A DNA stretch of 64,000 bases from Avena insularis (Eukaryota > Streptophyta > Magnoliopsida > Poales > Poaceae): the NCBI GenBank assembly GCA_023614405.1, contig CM042685.1, positions 187,956,257-188,020,256 of the forward strand. Reading direction: 5' to 3'. The position numbers were made by a program, and so were the translations under genes. Positions 34,161 to 46,302 of this stretch are shown one piece after another. Numbering within the stretch: position 1 is the first letter of the stretch; every line of letters starts with the position of its first letter. Below the pieces are notes generated by a model. The model worked only from the letters and a program-made list of their open reading frames with translations. It made no database searches and had not been told where the DNA came from.

Positions 34161-37100
34161 GTAGGGTACATACAGTTAGAAACAGCATTTACCGGGCTGT
34201 AACGGAAAAAATACAGTACATGCCTACACCACGAGATAAATACCCACCTCCCGGGAATGGCCATGCACCATGGTGTAGCATGAAATTGCCTCGGGCCCAT
34301 GGGCGCGCCCTAATCTTGCACCTCCTTTGGGAAAACGCCGGTTTTTTGGGTCCAGAAAATGGAAAGTCAAGATTTCTACAAAGCACCACGAAATCTCTAG
34401 TTGCAGAAGTCGCTTGCGATGCCGAGAGGGAGCTAGGTACCAGGTTTGGGCTCAATACATGGAGTGGTTCCATGTTATGGGCAGCGAGGGGGGATATAGG
34501 GTTGGAAGTAATGTTTACTCACACTCGCTGGATATCCTGGTAGTGCCTTGGGTGCCAAATGACCTGGTATGCCATGTCTATGATTTTATAAGGGCAGTGG
34601 GTCACATGCAAGGGCTCCAGGAGCCATTTTGACATTTTTTTGTTTTTAGAGATTTTCTTTGGTGCTGCCCAAGAAAACAGCGAAACTCGTCGGCGGGCGT
34701 GGCAACACGACAGTCGGTGCAATCTTGGACCCAGGCATGCATCCAGCCTAGGTACCACATGAGGCACCCCAAACCATTTTTCCTCGAAAATTGAGAGTGT
34801 CTTGTAGGGTACATACAGTTAGAAACCACATTTACCGGGCCGTAACTCGGAAAAAATACAATACATGCCTGCACCACGAGATAAATACTCACCTCCCGGG
34901 AATGTCCATGCACCATGGTGTAACATTTGTGGAAATTGCCTCGGGCCCATGGGCGCGTCCTAATCTTGCACCTCCTTTGGGAAAACACTGTTTTTTTGGG
35001 TCCAGAAAATGAAAAGTTGAGATTTCTCCAAAGCACCATGAAATCTCTAGTTGGAGAAGTCGCTTGCCATGCCGAGAGGGAGCTAGGTGCCGGGTTTGGG
35101 ATCAATCCATGGAGTGGTTCCATGTTATGGGAAGCGAGGGGGGATCTAGGGTTGGAAGCCATGTTTACTCACACTCGATGGACATCCTGGTGGTGCCTTC
35201 GGTGCCAAATGACCTGGTATGCCCTTCCTATGATTTTATGAGGGCAGTGGGTCACATGCAAGGGCTCCAGGAACCATTTTCACGTTTTTTTTTGTTTTTT
35301 AGATTTTGTTTCGTGCTGCCCACGAAAACGGCGAAACCCGCAGGCGGGCGCGGCAACGCGATGGTCTGTGCAATATTGGACCCAGTCATGCATCCAGCCT
35401 AGGTACCGCATGGGGCACCCCAAACCATTTTTTCCTGAAAATTGAGAGTGTCTTGTAGGGTACATATAGTTAGAAACCACATTTACCGGGCCGTAACACG
35501 GAAAAAATACAGTACATGCCTGCACCACGAGATAAATACCCACCTCCCAGGAATGTCCATGCACCATGGTGTAGCATGCGTGGAAATTGCCTCGGGCCCA
35601 TGGGCGCGCCCTAATCTTGCACCTCCTTTGGGAAAATGCCGGTGTTCCGGGTCCAGAAAATGGAAAGTCGATATTTCTCCGAAGCACCACAAAATATCTA
35701 GTTGGAGAAGTCGCTTGCAACGCCGAAAGGGAGGTAGGTGCTGGGTTTGGGCTCAATCCATGGAGTGGTTCCATTTTCTGGGAAGCGAGGGGGGATCTAG
35801 GGTTAGAAGCCATGTTTACTCACACTCGATAGACATCCTAGTGGTGCCTTGGGTGCCAAATGACCTGATATGTCCTGCCTATGATTTTATGAGGGAAGTG
35901 GGTCACATACAAGGGCTCCAGGAGTCGTTTTCATTTTTTTTATCTTTTTAGATTTTGTTTGGTGCTGCCCAAGAAAACAGCGAAACCCGCCGGCAGGCGC
36001 GGCAATGCGACGTTCAGTGCAATCTTTGACCCAGGCATGCATCCAGCCTAGGTACCCCATAGGGCACCCAAAACCATTTTACCTCGTAAATTGAGAGTTT
36101 CTTGTTGGGTACATAAAGTTAGAAACCGCATTTACTGGGTCATAACTCGGAAAAATATAGTACATGCATGCATCACGAGATAAATACCCAACTCCCGAGA
36201 ATGTCCATGCACCATGGTGTAGAATGCGTGGAAATTGCCTCAGGCATATGGGCACGCCCTAATCTTGCACCTCCTTTGGGAAAACGCCGGGTTTCGGGTC
36301 CAGAAAATGGGAAGTCGAGATTTCTCCAAAGCACCACGAAATCTCTAGTTTGAGAAGTCGCTTGCGATGCCGAGAGGGAGCTAGGTGTCGAGGTTGGGCT
36401 CAATCAATGGAGTGGTTCCATGTTCTGGGCAGCGAGGGGGGATCTAGGGTTGGAAGCCATATTTACTCACACTCGATAGACATCCTGGTGGTTCCTTGGG
36501 TGCCAAATGACCTGGTATGCCCTGCCTATGATTTCATGAGGGCAGTGGGTCACATGCAAGGGCTCCAGGAGCCGTTTTCACGTTTTTTGTGTTTTTTTAG
36601 ATTTTGTTTGGTGCTGCCCAAGAAAAAGGCGAATAACGCCAGCGGGCGTGGTAACGCGATGGTCCGTGCAATCTTGGACCCAGGCATGCATCCAGCCTAG
36701 GTACCCCATGGGGAACCCCAAACCATTTTTCCTCGAAAATTGAGAGTGTCTTGTAGGATACATACAATTAGAAACCGCATTTACCGGGCCGAAACTCAGA
36801 AAAAATACAGTACATGCCTGCACCACGATATAAATACCCACCTCCCGAGAATATCCATGCACCATGGCGTAGCATGCGTGGAAATTACCTCGGGCCCATG
36901 GGCGCGCCCTAATCTTGCACCTCCTTTTGGAAAACGTCATTTTTTCGGGTCCAGAAAATGGAAAGTCGAGATTTCTCCAAAGCACCACGAAATCTCTAGT
37001 TGGAGAAGTCGCTTGCAATGCCGAGAGGGAGCTAGGTGTCGGTTTTGGGCTCAATCCATGGAGTGGTTCCATGTTCTGGGCAGCGAGGGGGGGGGAGATC

Positions 37101-40100
37101 TAGGGTTGGAAGCCATATTTACTCACACTCGATAGACATCCTAGTGGTGCCTTGGGTGCCAAATGACCTGGTATTCCCTGCCTATGATTTTATGAGGGCA
37201 GTGGGTCACATGCAAGGGCTCCAGGAGCCGTTTTCACGTTTTTTTTGTTTTTTAGATTTTGTTTGGTGCTGCCCAAGAAAAAGGCGAAACCCGCCGACGG
37301 GCGTGGAAACGCAACGGTCGGTGAAATCTTGGACCCAGGCATGCATCCAGCCTGGGTACCCCATGGGGAACCCCAAACCATTTTCCCTAAAAATTGAGTG
37401 TCTTGTAGGGTACATACTGTTACAAACCGCATTTACCGGGACGTAAATCGGAAAAAATACAGTACATGCCTGCACCACGAGATAAATACCCATCTCCCGG
37501 GAATGGCTATGCACCATGGTGTAACATGCGTGGAAATTGCCTCAGGGCCATGGACGCGCCCTAATCTTGCACCTCCTTTGGGAAAATGCCAGTTTTTCGG
37601 GTCCATAAAATGGAGAGTCGAGATTTCTCCAAATCACCATGAAATCTCTAGTTGGAGAAGTCGCTTGCGATGCCGAGAGGCAGCTAGGTGCCGGGTTTGG
37701 GCTCAATCCATGGATTGGTTCCATGTTCTAGGTAGCGAGGGGGGATCTAGGGTTGGAAGCCATGTTTACTCACACTCGATAGACATCCTGGTGGTGCCTT
37801 GGGTGCCAAATGACCTGGTATGCCCTGCCTATGATTTTATGAGGGCAGTGGGTCACATGCAAGGGCTCCAGGAGCCGTTTTCACATCTTTTTTGTTTTTT
37901 AGATTTTTCTTGGTGCTGCCCAAGAAAATGGCGAAACCCACCGGCGGGCACGGCAAGGCGACGGTCGGTGCAATCTTGGATCCAGGCATGCATCCATCCT
38001 AGGTACCCCATGGGGCACCCCAAACCATTTTTTTCCGAAAATTGAGAGTGTCTTGTAGGGTACATACAGTTAGAAACCGCATTTACCGGGCCGTAACTCG
38101 GAAAAAATACAGTACATGCCTGCACCACGAGATAAATACCCACCTCCCAAGAATGGCCTGCACCATGGTGTAGCATGCGTGGAAATTGCCTTGAGCCCAT
38201 GGGCGCGCCCTAATCTTGCACCTCCTTTGGGAAAAAGTCGGTGTTTCGGGTCCAGAAAATGGAAAGTCGATTTTTCTCCAAAGCACCACGAAATCTCTAG
38301 TTGGAGAAGTTGCTTGTGATGCCTAGAGGGAGCTAGGTTCTGGGTCTGGGCTCAATCCATGGAGTGGTTCCATGTTCTGGGCAGCGAGGGGGATCTAGGG
38401 TTGGAAGCCATGTTTACTCACACTCGATAGACATCCTGGTGGTGCCTTGGGTGCCAAATGACCTGGTATGCCCTGCCTATGATTTTATGAGGGAAGTGGG
38501 TCACATACAAGGGCTCCAGGAGCCGTTTTCACATTTGTTTATTTTTTTAGATTTTGTTTGGTGCTGCCCAAGAAAACAGCAAAGCCCGTCGGCGGGCGCG
38601 GAAACGCGACGGTCAGTGTAATCTTGGACCCAGGAATGCATCTAGCCTAGGTACCCCATAGGGAACCCCAAACCATTTTCCCCCGTAAATTGAGAGTGTC
38701 TTGTAGGGTACATACAGTTAGAAACCGCATTTACCGGGCCGTAACTCAGAAAAAAATACAGTACATATCTGCACCAAGAGATAAATACCCATCTCCCGGG
38801 AATGGCCATGCACCATGGTGTAGCATGCATGGAAATTTCCTCGGTCCCATGGGCGCGCCCTAATCTTGCACCTCATTTGGGAAAACGCCGTTTTTTTGGA
38901 TCCAGAAAATGGGAAGTCTAGATTTCTTCAAAGCACCATGAAATCTCTAGTTGGAGAAGTTGCTTGTGATGCCGAGAGGGAGCTAGGTTCTGGGTTTCGG
39001 CTCAATCCATGGAGTGGTTCCATGTTCTGGGTAGCGAAGGGGATATAGGGTTGGAAGCCATGTTTACTCACACTCGACAGACATCCTGGTGGTGCCTTGG
39101 GTGCCAAATGACCTGCTATGCCCTGCCTATGAATTTAGGAGGGAAGTGGGTGACATGCAAGGGCTCCAGGAGCAATTTTCACATCTTTTTTGTTTTTTAG
39201 ATTTTGATTGGTGCTGCCCAAGAAAATGGCGAAACCCACCGGCGGGCGCGGCAATGCGACAGTCGGTGCAATCTTGGATCCAGGCATGCATCCAGCCTAG
39301 GTACCCCATGGCGCACCCCAAACCATTTTTTCCAAAAAATTGAGAGTGTCTTGTAGGGTACATATATAGTTAGAAAACCGCTTTTACCGGGCCGTAACTC
39401 AGAACAAATACAGTATATGCCTGCACCACGAGATAAAAACCCACCTCCCAAGAATGTCCATGCACCATGGTGTAGCATGCGTGGAAATTGCTTCGGGCCC
39501 ATGGGCGCGCCCTAATCTTGCACCTCCTTTCGGAAAACGCCGGTGTTTCAGGTCCAGAAAATGGAAAGTCGATATTTCTCCAAAGCACCACGAAATCTCT
39601 AGTTGGAGAAGTCGCTTGTGATGCTGAGAGGGATCTAGGTGCTGGGTTTGGGCTCAATCCATGGAATGGTTCCATGTTCTGGGCAGCGAGGGGGGATCTA
39701 GGGTTGGAAGCCATGTTTACTCACACTCGATAGACATCCTGGTGGTGCCTTGGGTGCCAAATGACCTGGTATGCCCTGCCTATGATTTTATTAGGGAAGT
39801 GGGTCAAATACAAGGGCTCTAGGAGCCGTTTTCACATTTTTTTTGTTTTTTTAGATTTTGTTTGGTGCTGCCCAAGAAAACGGCGAAACCAGCCGGCGGG
39901 CGCGGCAACGCAACGGTCAGTGCAATCGTTGACCCAGGCATGCATCTAGCCTAGGTACCCCATAGGTCACCCCAAACCATTTTTCCCCGTAAATTGAGAG
40001 TGTCTTGTAGGGTACATATAGTTAGAAACCGCATTTACTGGGCCGTAACTCGGAAAAAAATACAGTACATGTCTACACACGAGATAAATACCCACCTCCC

Positions 40101-41464
40101 GGGAATGGCCATGCACCATGGTGTAGCATGCGTGGAAATTGCCTCGGTCCCATGGGCGCGCCCTAATCTTGCACCTCCTTTGGGAAAACGCCGGTTTTTT
40201 TGGATCCAGAAAATGGAAAGTCGAGATTTCTCCAAAGCACCATGAAATCTCTAGTTGGAGAAGTCGCTTGTGATGCCGAGAGGGAGCTAGGTGCCGGGTT
40301 TGGGCTCAATCCATGGAGTGGTTCCATGTTCTGTGCAGCGAGGGGGATCTAGGGTTGGAAGCCATGTTTACTCACACTCGATAGACATCCTGGTGGTGCC
40401 TTGGGTGCCAAATGACCTGGTATGCCCTGCCTATGATTTTATGAGGGTAGTTGGTCACATGCAAGGGCTCTAGGAGCCATTTTCACGTTTTTTTGTTTTT
40501 TTTGGATTTTTTGGTGCTGTCCAAGAAAACGGCGAAACCCGCCGGCGGGAGCGGCCACACGACGATCGGTGCAATCTTGGACCCAGGCATGCATCCAGCC
40601 TAGGTACCCCATGGGGCACCCCAAACCATTTTCCCCTGAAAATTAAGAGTGTCTTGTATGGTACATACAGTTAGAAACCGCATTTACCAGGCCGTAACTA
40701 GGAAGAAATAGAGTACATTCCTGCAGCACAAGATAAATACCCACCTCTCGGGAATGGCCATGCACCATGGTGTAGCTTGCATGGAAATTTCCTCGGGGCC
40801 ATGGACGCGCCCTAATCTTGCACTTCCTTTGGAAAAAACACCGGTTTTTCGGGTCCAGAAAATGGAAAGTCGAGATTTCTCCAAAGCACCACGAAATCTC
40901 TAGTTGGAGAAGTCTCTTGCGATGCCGAGAGGGAGCTAGGTGCCGGGTTTGGGCTCAATCCATGGAGTGGTTCCATGTTCTGGGTAGCGAGGGGGGGTCT
41001 AGGGTTGGAAGCCATGTTTACTCACACTCGATAGACATCCTGGTGGTGCCTTGGCTACCAAATGACCTAGTATGCCGTGCCTATGATTTTATAAGGGCAG
41101 TGGGTCACATGCAAGGGCTCCAGGAGCCGTTTTCACGTCTTTTTTGTTTTTTAGATTTTGTTTGGTGCTACCCAAGAAAATGGGGAAACCCGCCGGCGGG
41201 CGCGGCAACACGACGGTCGGTGCAATCTTGGACCCAGACATGCATCCAGCTTTGGTACCCCATGGGGCACCCCAAACCATTTTCCCCGAAAATTGAGAGT
41301 GTCTTGTAGGATACATATAGTTAGAAACCGCATTTACTGGGCCGTAACTCGGAAAAAATACAGCACGTGCATGCACCACGAGATAAATACCCACCTCCTA
41401 GGAATGGACATGCACCATGGTGTAGCATGCGTGGAAATTGCCTCGGGGCCATGGGCGCACCCTA
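34161..41464. repeat. 650-bp satellite array, 11 full copies and one partial
   Basis: The anchor GTAGGGTACATA occurs at 34161, 34804, 35455, 36104, 36753, 37405, 38055, 38703, 39353, 40007, 40656 and 41306. Spacing is 643-654 bp, mostly 648-651, and copies look roughly 90% alike by eye. The array starts at the anchor and ends 160 bp into the twelfth copy. The unit contains TTACCGGGCCGTAACTCGG followed by an A-run, a GC-rich stretch with CCATGGGCGCGCC, and a T-rich run before AGATTTTGTTTGG. Several CCATGG-centred palindromes recur in each copy. Frames of 100-215 codons occur on both strands, but the period is not a multiple of three, so they do not continue from unit to unit. I do not recognise the family. 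Confidence 0.97.
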
Positions 41465-42288
41465 TGACAAGCTTCGACATCACGGTGTCCTTGAGCACCA
41501 ATGTCGATGGATCCAGGCGTGACTGGACACGTCATGGTGCCTCAGATGGGTGCCGACATGCACGAACGATGCCACGATGAGCAGGTGACGTAGGACTATC
41601 AGCCACCGGCAAGGATCTGCCACTGCCACAACACGGTTCCATGTTGCGCGAGGAAGTTGTTCAGAAATGGACGATGGCGGGTACGCAAAGTTGGGTGCCG
41701 ATCCCGGGGCGCCAGGAGCATCTCATAGTCTAGTCACATAAAAATTGTGCTACATCGTAAAATATCTATGTACTGGGAGTGTTGTCATGTAACAAACCAC
41801 AAAATGCATCGTGTGGCAGCATCTGGAAGTGTCCAGTGTGTGCCTGTCGACGTGGAGTTGAATGTTCCATCATGTTCTGTCCGTGCAGCAGTTGCACGCG
41901 TCGTGACAACCCCTTGAGCACGCACGCACGCTGGACGTGCAACCCGTAATTACTTCCTCCCTCGTAGTCCCACCCCTATCCACGGGAAACTAGGTGGCGC
42001 GCACCAAAGCCCCCGCTGAACCGTCCATCTCATTAAAGCCAGTCCAATCGAGTCCCATCGTGTGGACTTTGGGGTTTTATTCCCTGGTTCTCCCAGTCAA
42101 GCTTCTTTGAGAAGGAAGCGACATAGGCCATCGATTAAGAAATGAACAGTGGATGTAGGTTGAGATAGCACCGGAGTAAACTGTGCTCTTGTATAAGACT
42201 GTCCCATGGACTGGACTCTTTGACCATTCTCCCCCGCACATCACTTTCTTCTTCCTCCTGCCCCCATCTTCCTCCATCTGCATTAGCC
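41465..42288 (+). other. Spacer and probable promoter of the mini-exon gene
   Basis: This is unique-looking sequence after the satellite. GTATAAGA at 42191-42198 is a TATA-like site about 98 bp before the ATG at 42289. A CT-rich leader (CACTTTCTTCTTCCTCCTGC) lies between them. No coding sequence is supported before 42289. Confidence 0.5.
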
Positions 42289-42547
42289 ATGGCTCCCCGG
42301 AGGAGAGGCAGAGGCAGATCGACCGTGCACGCAGAGAGAATGGAGAAAAATAGCCGCCTTGGACTTACTGCTCAACCAGCTGCTCAATCCCCCCCTCGCA
42401 TAGAGATCCAATCTCTGATAGCAATGGCGCTGAATGTTCTAGCAGGCTGGGGCTCCTGCTGCTCCCGGTATAGTCTTGTTCTTCTTCTTTGTTTTCTTCT
42501 TCTTCTATGTATACTTCTTATTATTATTATTATGCTACATATTCCAG

Positions 42548-43321
42548 TATGCCATGGACCCCAAAGACGATGGCAGCAGAAGACTGCATGTTGCAGAAAG
42601 CCGTGGCTCCTCCCAAAGATGATCTTCTTCTTCTCCTATGTCTACTTCTTCTTATTATTATTACTATGCTACATTATCCAGGGTAGCCATGGACCCTAAA
42701 AGCAGCATGATGGAGGCGGCGGCGCTGCATGTTGCAGCAGGCCAGGGCTCCTCCCGGTACAGTCTTCTTCTTCTTCTTATATGTCTACGTATTCTTCTTC
42801 TTATTATTATGCTACATATTCCAGGGCGGCCGTGGACCCTGAAAGCAGCACGATGGCAGTGGTGGTTCTGCATGTTGTAGCAGGCCAGGGCTGCTCCCGG
42901 TACAATATTCTTATTCTTCTTATTCTTTTTCTTCTTCTATGTCTACTTCTTCTTATTATTATTATTACTAAGCTACATATTCTAGGGAGGCCATGGACCC
43001 TGAAAGCAGCACGATGGCGACAGCGACGCTGCATCTTGCAGCAGGCCAGGGCTCCTCCCGGTACTATGCTACATATTCTAGGGCGGCTGTGGACCCTGAA
43101 ACCAGCAGGATGACGACGGCAGCGCTGAATGTTGCAGCAGGCCAGGGCTCCTCCCAGTATAGTCTTCTTCTTCTTCTTCTTCTTCTTCTTCTTCTTCTTC
43201 TTCTCCTCCTCCTCCTTCTTCTTACTCTGCTACATATTCCAGGACGGTCGTGGATCCTGGAAGCAGCACGATGGCGACGGCGTAGCAGGACCTGTTCGGC
43301 ACTGTTCCCCAGCTCACCGAG
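42548..43321 (+). repeat. Tandem mini-exon and intron units, 6 copies
   Basis: Each unit has a pyrimidine-rich CTTCTT/TTATTA intron piece and a GC-rich coding piece. Coding pieces start at 42548, 42682, 42825, 42986, 43082 and 43243. Intervening lengths are 67, 68, 86, 21 and 86 bp. The 21-bp gap is too short for an intron but is in frame and open. The first copy has lost its donor and one base. Confidence 0.85.
43163..43222 (+). repeat. (CTT)n microsatellite
   Basis: A nearly pure CTT run sits in the last mini-exon intron. Shorter CTT and ATT runs occur in each earlier unit. Confidence 0.9.
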
Positions 43322-44299
43322 GTAGGAAATCCTGACATGCATTTGGTTTTATTTTTGAGATTCTAAATGTGGAAATATTATCGTGTCTTCCCACAAGTAG
43401 CCTCCAAGTAAGGACCATGCTCAATCTTCGTAGACACATTTGGGGTTTTTGTGACTTGAATATTGTGCTTCCCTGGAACATGCAGTACAATTATAGAGTG
43501 CCTATTTTAAATAACATGAACGATGCAGCAAGCGAAGACCGATTACCGTGACAAGGTGGCCACGATCAATGCCAAGATAGACAACCAACTACAGGGTGCA
43601 TGCTCCCTAACCTAGGCTAATGATCGCCTTCAAAGGCGTTTGCCTCTACAAAAGGAGATCACGCTTGATTTTTCACTTACCATCAGGAGGCTCGAAGCAG
43701 AGCGCGATGAGCTGCATAGAGTGATCGACAAGTTGCAAAAGTTGATCGCACATAGCTTGTCCAAACAAGACCTGGCCATCATCTTAATTACGAAGATCTT
43801 GCGTGACAAGAAGAATCTCCAGGATAGATGCGTCTTCCTGCTGGATGAAGCTACCGAGACACACAGAGAACGCATCATCGAAGCAAAGGCTTCCATCGAA
43901 GCCTACAATGACAGAGACCGTTGCCTGGATGCATTGAGATAGATGAAGGAGGACATGGGCCGAGGTCTCGCCGTGCCCAAGAGTCCAAACTAGGAGAACG
44001 GGGAGCAAACGGCAATGCCCAATTCAGATTTAGAGTAGGGGGGCAGGGGGTCGGGGGAAGGAATCTCAGTTCATGATCCGCTGCTTTTGTAATTTATACA
44101 TATCGTGCAATTAAACAATCTTGGAGAAACTCCTTATTTCTCTGTTTATCTTACTTTCCTGTTAACTTAATTATGGGTTTGTGTTCTCATGAATGGTCAT
44201 CATCCTTTTTCCACTATGTATCTGAGCTTGGAATTAGATTATACTATGCCACTACTATTTGGTTACATTGGAAAAAATCACAGCACACTTAGTTGGATA

Positions 44300-44790
44300 T
44301 AGTCCCACGTTGCTTTGAAATTGAAATTAGGACTATGCCACTACTTTATCCTACTGAACTGGGAAAATAGGCTTTATTGCTCTGAAATTGAAATTAGGAC
44401 TGTGCCACTACTTTATCCTATTGAATTGGGAAAATTAGGACTGTGCTCTGAAATTTAAAGGAATGTGCCACTACTTTATCCTTTTGAATTGGGAAAAAGG
44501 CTATATTGCTCTGAAATGGAAATTAGGACTGTTCCACTACTTTATCCCGTTGAATTGGGGAAAAGGCTATATTGCTCTAAAATTGAAATTAGGACTATGC
44601 CACTACTTTATCCTGTTGAATTGGAAAAAGGGTATATTGCTCAGTCATATAAATTAGAATTATGCCACTAGTTTATCTAGTTGAATTGGGAAAAAGCCTA
44701 TATTGCTCTGACATTATCTCTAGAATTAGGACTGTGCCACGAGTTGATTCTGTTAAATTTGTACAATCCTTGATTGCTCTGTCCTTCAAA
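44300..44790 (+). repeat. 67-bp degenerate tandem repeat, about 7 copies
   Basis: The block GCCACTACTTTATCCT followed by TTGAATTGGGAAAA recurs near 44337, 44404, 44466, 44533, 44599, 44664 and 44735. Between blocks lies TATTGCTCTGAAATTGAAAT. It lies between the two coiled-coil remnants, perhaps in an intron. Confidence 0.85.
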
Positions 44791-44853
44791 TTATGACTTT
44801 GACACTAGTTAATTGTTTAAATCATGGAAACTAACCACATATTTTTGTTGCAG

Positions 44854-45284
44854 CAGAAGAGGCGAAAGCTCAACCCAGAACTGCCGACCTGGCTAAAGGA
44901 CAAGATGGCTATCCAACTGGAAAAGCAGAATTTTCAGAAAGTGTTCCATGACCGCCTGAGAGAAGAAGTCACCATCCTTTATGACAAGTGCCACAGTCTG
45001 AAGGTGGACATCGCCGGCTGGAAGGAACTTCATGAGAAAAGTATCGCCTCGGCGCGAAGGAGGGCATCATCAAGGATATCATGGTGGATAATCTTAAGCT
45101 TACTGATAAGCTTGTCGCTTCCCAGACAGAGCGCTTGAACTAGCAGGAGGCGCATGTCCAAGTACTGAGGGAGCAGGTAAAAACCAAAGCGGACCTGATC
45201 GAACGAACCCTCGAACTAGAGCTTCTCAGAAAGGAACACGACCATCTCCGCGCCAGGCTCAGTGCAAACTATAAGTTCCTATGA
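44854..45284 (+). pseudogene. Coiled-coil protein, terminal exon remnant
   Basis: After a TTGTTGCAG acceptor the frame reads QKRRKLNPELPTWLKDKMAI and continues with Glu/Lys/Leu-rich sequence (VFHDRLREEVTILYDKCHSL). A shift near 45052 moves to a second frame, which contains a TAG near 45140 and ends at TGA 45282-45284 after RKEHDHLRARLSANYKFL. The heptad-like Leu pattern suggests a long coiled coil. It may be the last exon of the gene that starts at 42289 or a neighbouring related gene. A poly(A)-like AATTAAA at about 44110 favours two genes. No function is known to me. Confidence 0.5.
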
Positions 45285-45490
45285 AGTTAGTTTGCAAACC
45301 ATGTGTTCTGACAGACCAAATCATGTTTTATCCATGTGTAGTAGTGATTTTGTAAACATGGACCTATCTCTATGCAAACTATACTTTCTTCTGAAAGGTT
45401 ATTTTGCTCAAGGATTGAGTTTGGATTAGTCAAGATATCACAACTATAAGTCTTACAGTTAACTAGTTTCAGATATTGCCACGGCACAAA

Positions 45491-46302
45491 TTATTCATCT
45501 AAAATTTCCTTGATCGTCTGTAGCTTGTCCTTGTTCACCTGCGCTCCTTCTTCAGATCCTTCAACAACTCCACAATGCAGTACTCTAGCTTATTATTCTC
45601 TTCCATGAGCTGATCCCTCTCCTTTTCTGCCTTCTGAATCTTCCGTGCAGTTCCCACCAGCAAGCTCCCATTGATTGTGTCATTTAGTTCTGACCGCAAA
45701 TGCTTGATTTCCTGTTCCATCTCCTTATTTCCTACCAAGAGCTTGTAATTTTTTGCAGCTGCATCACGGGCATATTTAAATCTCCCTGACCTTTCGAGCT
45801 CATACATATCCCACAATTGGGCCAAACATTTCTTAAGTGCGTATGGCCACTCAAGATCCACCCACTTTACTGCTTTACACACCGGGCCAACCTAAAAAAA
45901 ACATAGGAACTAATTATCAACATAACACCACAATTTTCTTCATATCGCCATTGTACATAACGAAAGCAAACCTGATTTGTACAACCCAAAAACCTTCTTC
46001 CAGTGTTACTGCCTTCAAATGCAACATATTTCCTCAGTTTTATCCCATGGTCACATGGTACTTCCCAATCGAGATCTAGGCCCTCCCAATCGGGGTTGTA
46101 GATCGTGAGTGGTACCTATAAGGGAACAAAACTCTATAAATAAACACGATTGCATGCACATTTCAAGTCTTGGGTCGAGGTAATTACCAATGCCTAACCA
46201 TTGCCGAGAAAACAGAGGAACTCACATCGGGAGGGAAGACTCGATGTCGGAGAGAAAGTTGTCGCTGCTCGACTGGTCGTCCTCATCGTTCCAAGGCAGC
46301 AT
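45491..46302 (-). pseudogene. GRF-type zinc-finger protein, three exons
   Basis: Minus strand. Exon 1 (46302-46226) starts MLPWNDEDDQSSSDNFLSDI and ends at a GTGAG donor. Exon 2 (46115-45972, 48 codons) carries CDHGIKLRKYVAFEGSNTGR followed by RFLGC, the GRF zinc-finger pattern. Exon 3 (45891-45491) continues VGPVCKAVKWVDLEWPYALK and then a Lys/Glu-rich coiled coil. The intron edges are GT-AG, and the exon 2-3 junction is phase 0. Two defects are visible: exon 1 is one base short for the phase of exon 2, and a stop at 45535-45537 follows a one-base shift, beyond which the other frame stays open to TAA at 45491. GRF fingers bind single-stranded nucleic acid. The domain call is firm; the role of this short cereal form is unknown. 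Confidence 0.65.

Larger units (their letters stand above)
42289..44038 (+). pseudogene. Coiled-coil protein gene with multiplied 75-bp mini-exon
   Basis: Exon 1 (42289-42467) starts MAPRRRGRGR and ends TCCCG|GTATAG in phase 2. A mini-exon follows in up to six copies. Copies at 42682-42756, 42825-42899, 42986-43060 and 43082-43156 are 75 bp, each keeping phase 2 and encoding versions of AAVDPESSTMAxxxLHVAAG then QGSSR. Most begin after a TACATATTCxAG-type acceptor and end at a GTAC or GTATAG donor. The last copy (43243-43321) leads, in phase 0, into 43529-44038 (QAKTDYRDKVATINAKIDNQ), which carries a heptad-rich coiled coil (43640-43942). TAG codons interrupt the frame in the last mini-exon (43282), near 43613, at 43940 and near 43991. 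I do not recognise the family. Confidence 0.55.

Noticed and set aside
37398..38045. 215-codon frame in the 650-bp satellite as a gene
   Set aside because: It crosses monomers whose length is not a multiple of three, and other copies break the frame.
42638..43342. Leu-rich and Arg-rich frames across the CTT repeats
   Set aside because: They are translations of microsatellite DNA. The supported coding pieces are the 75-bp mini-exons between them.
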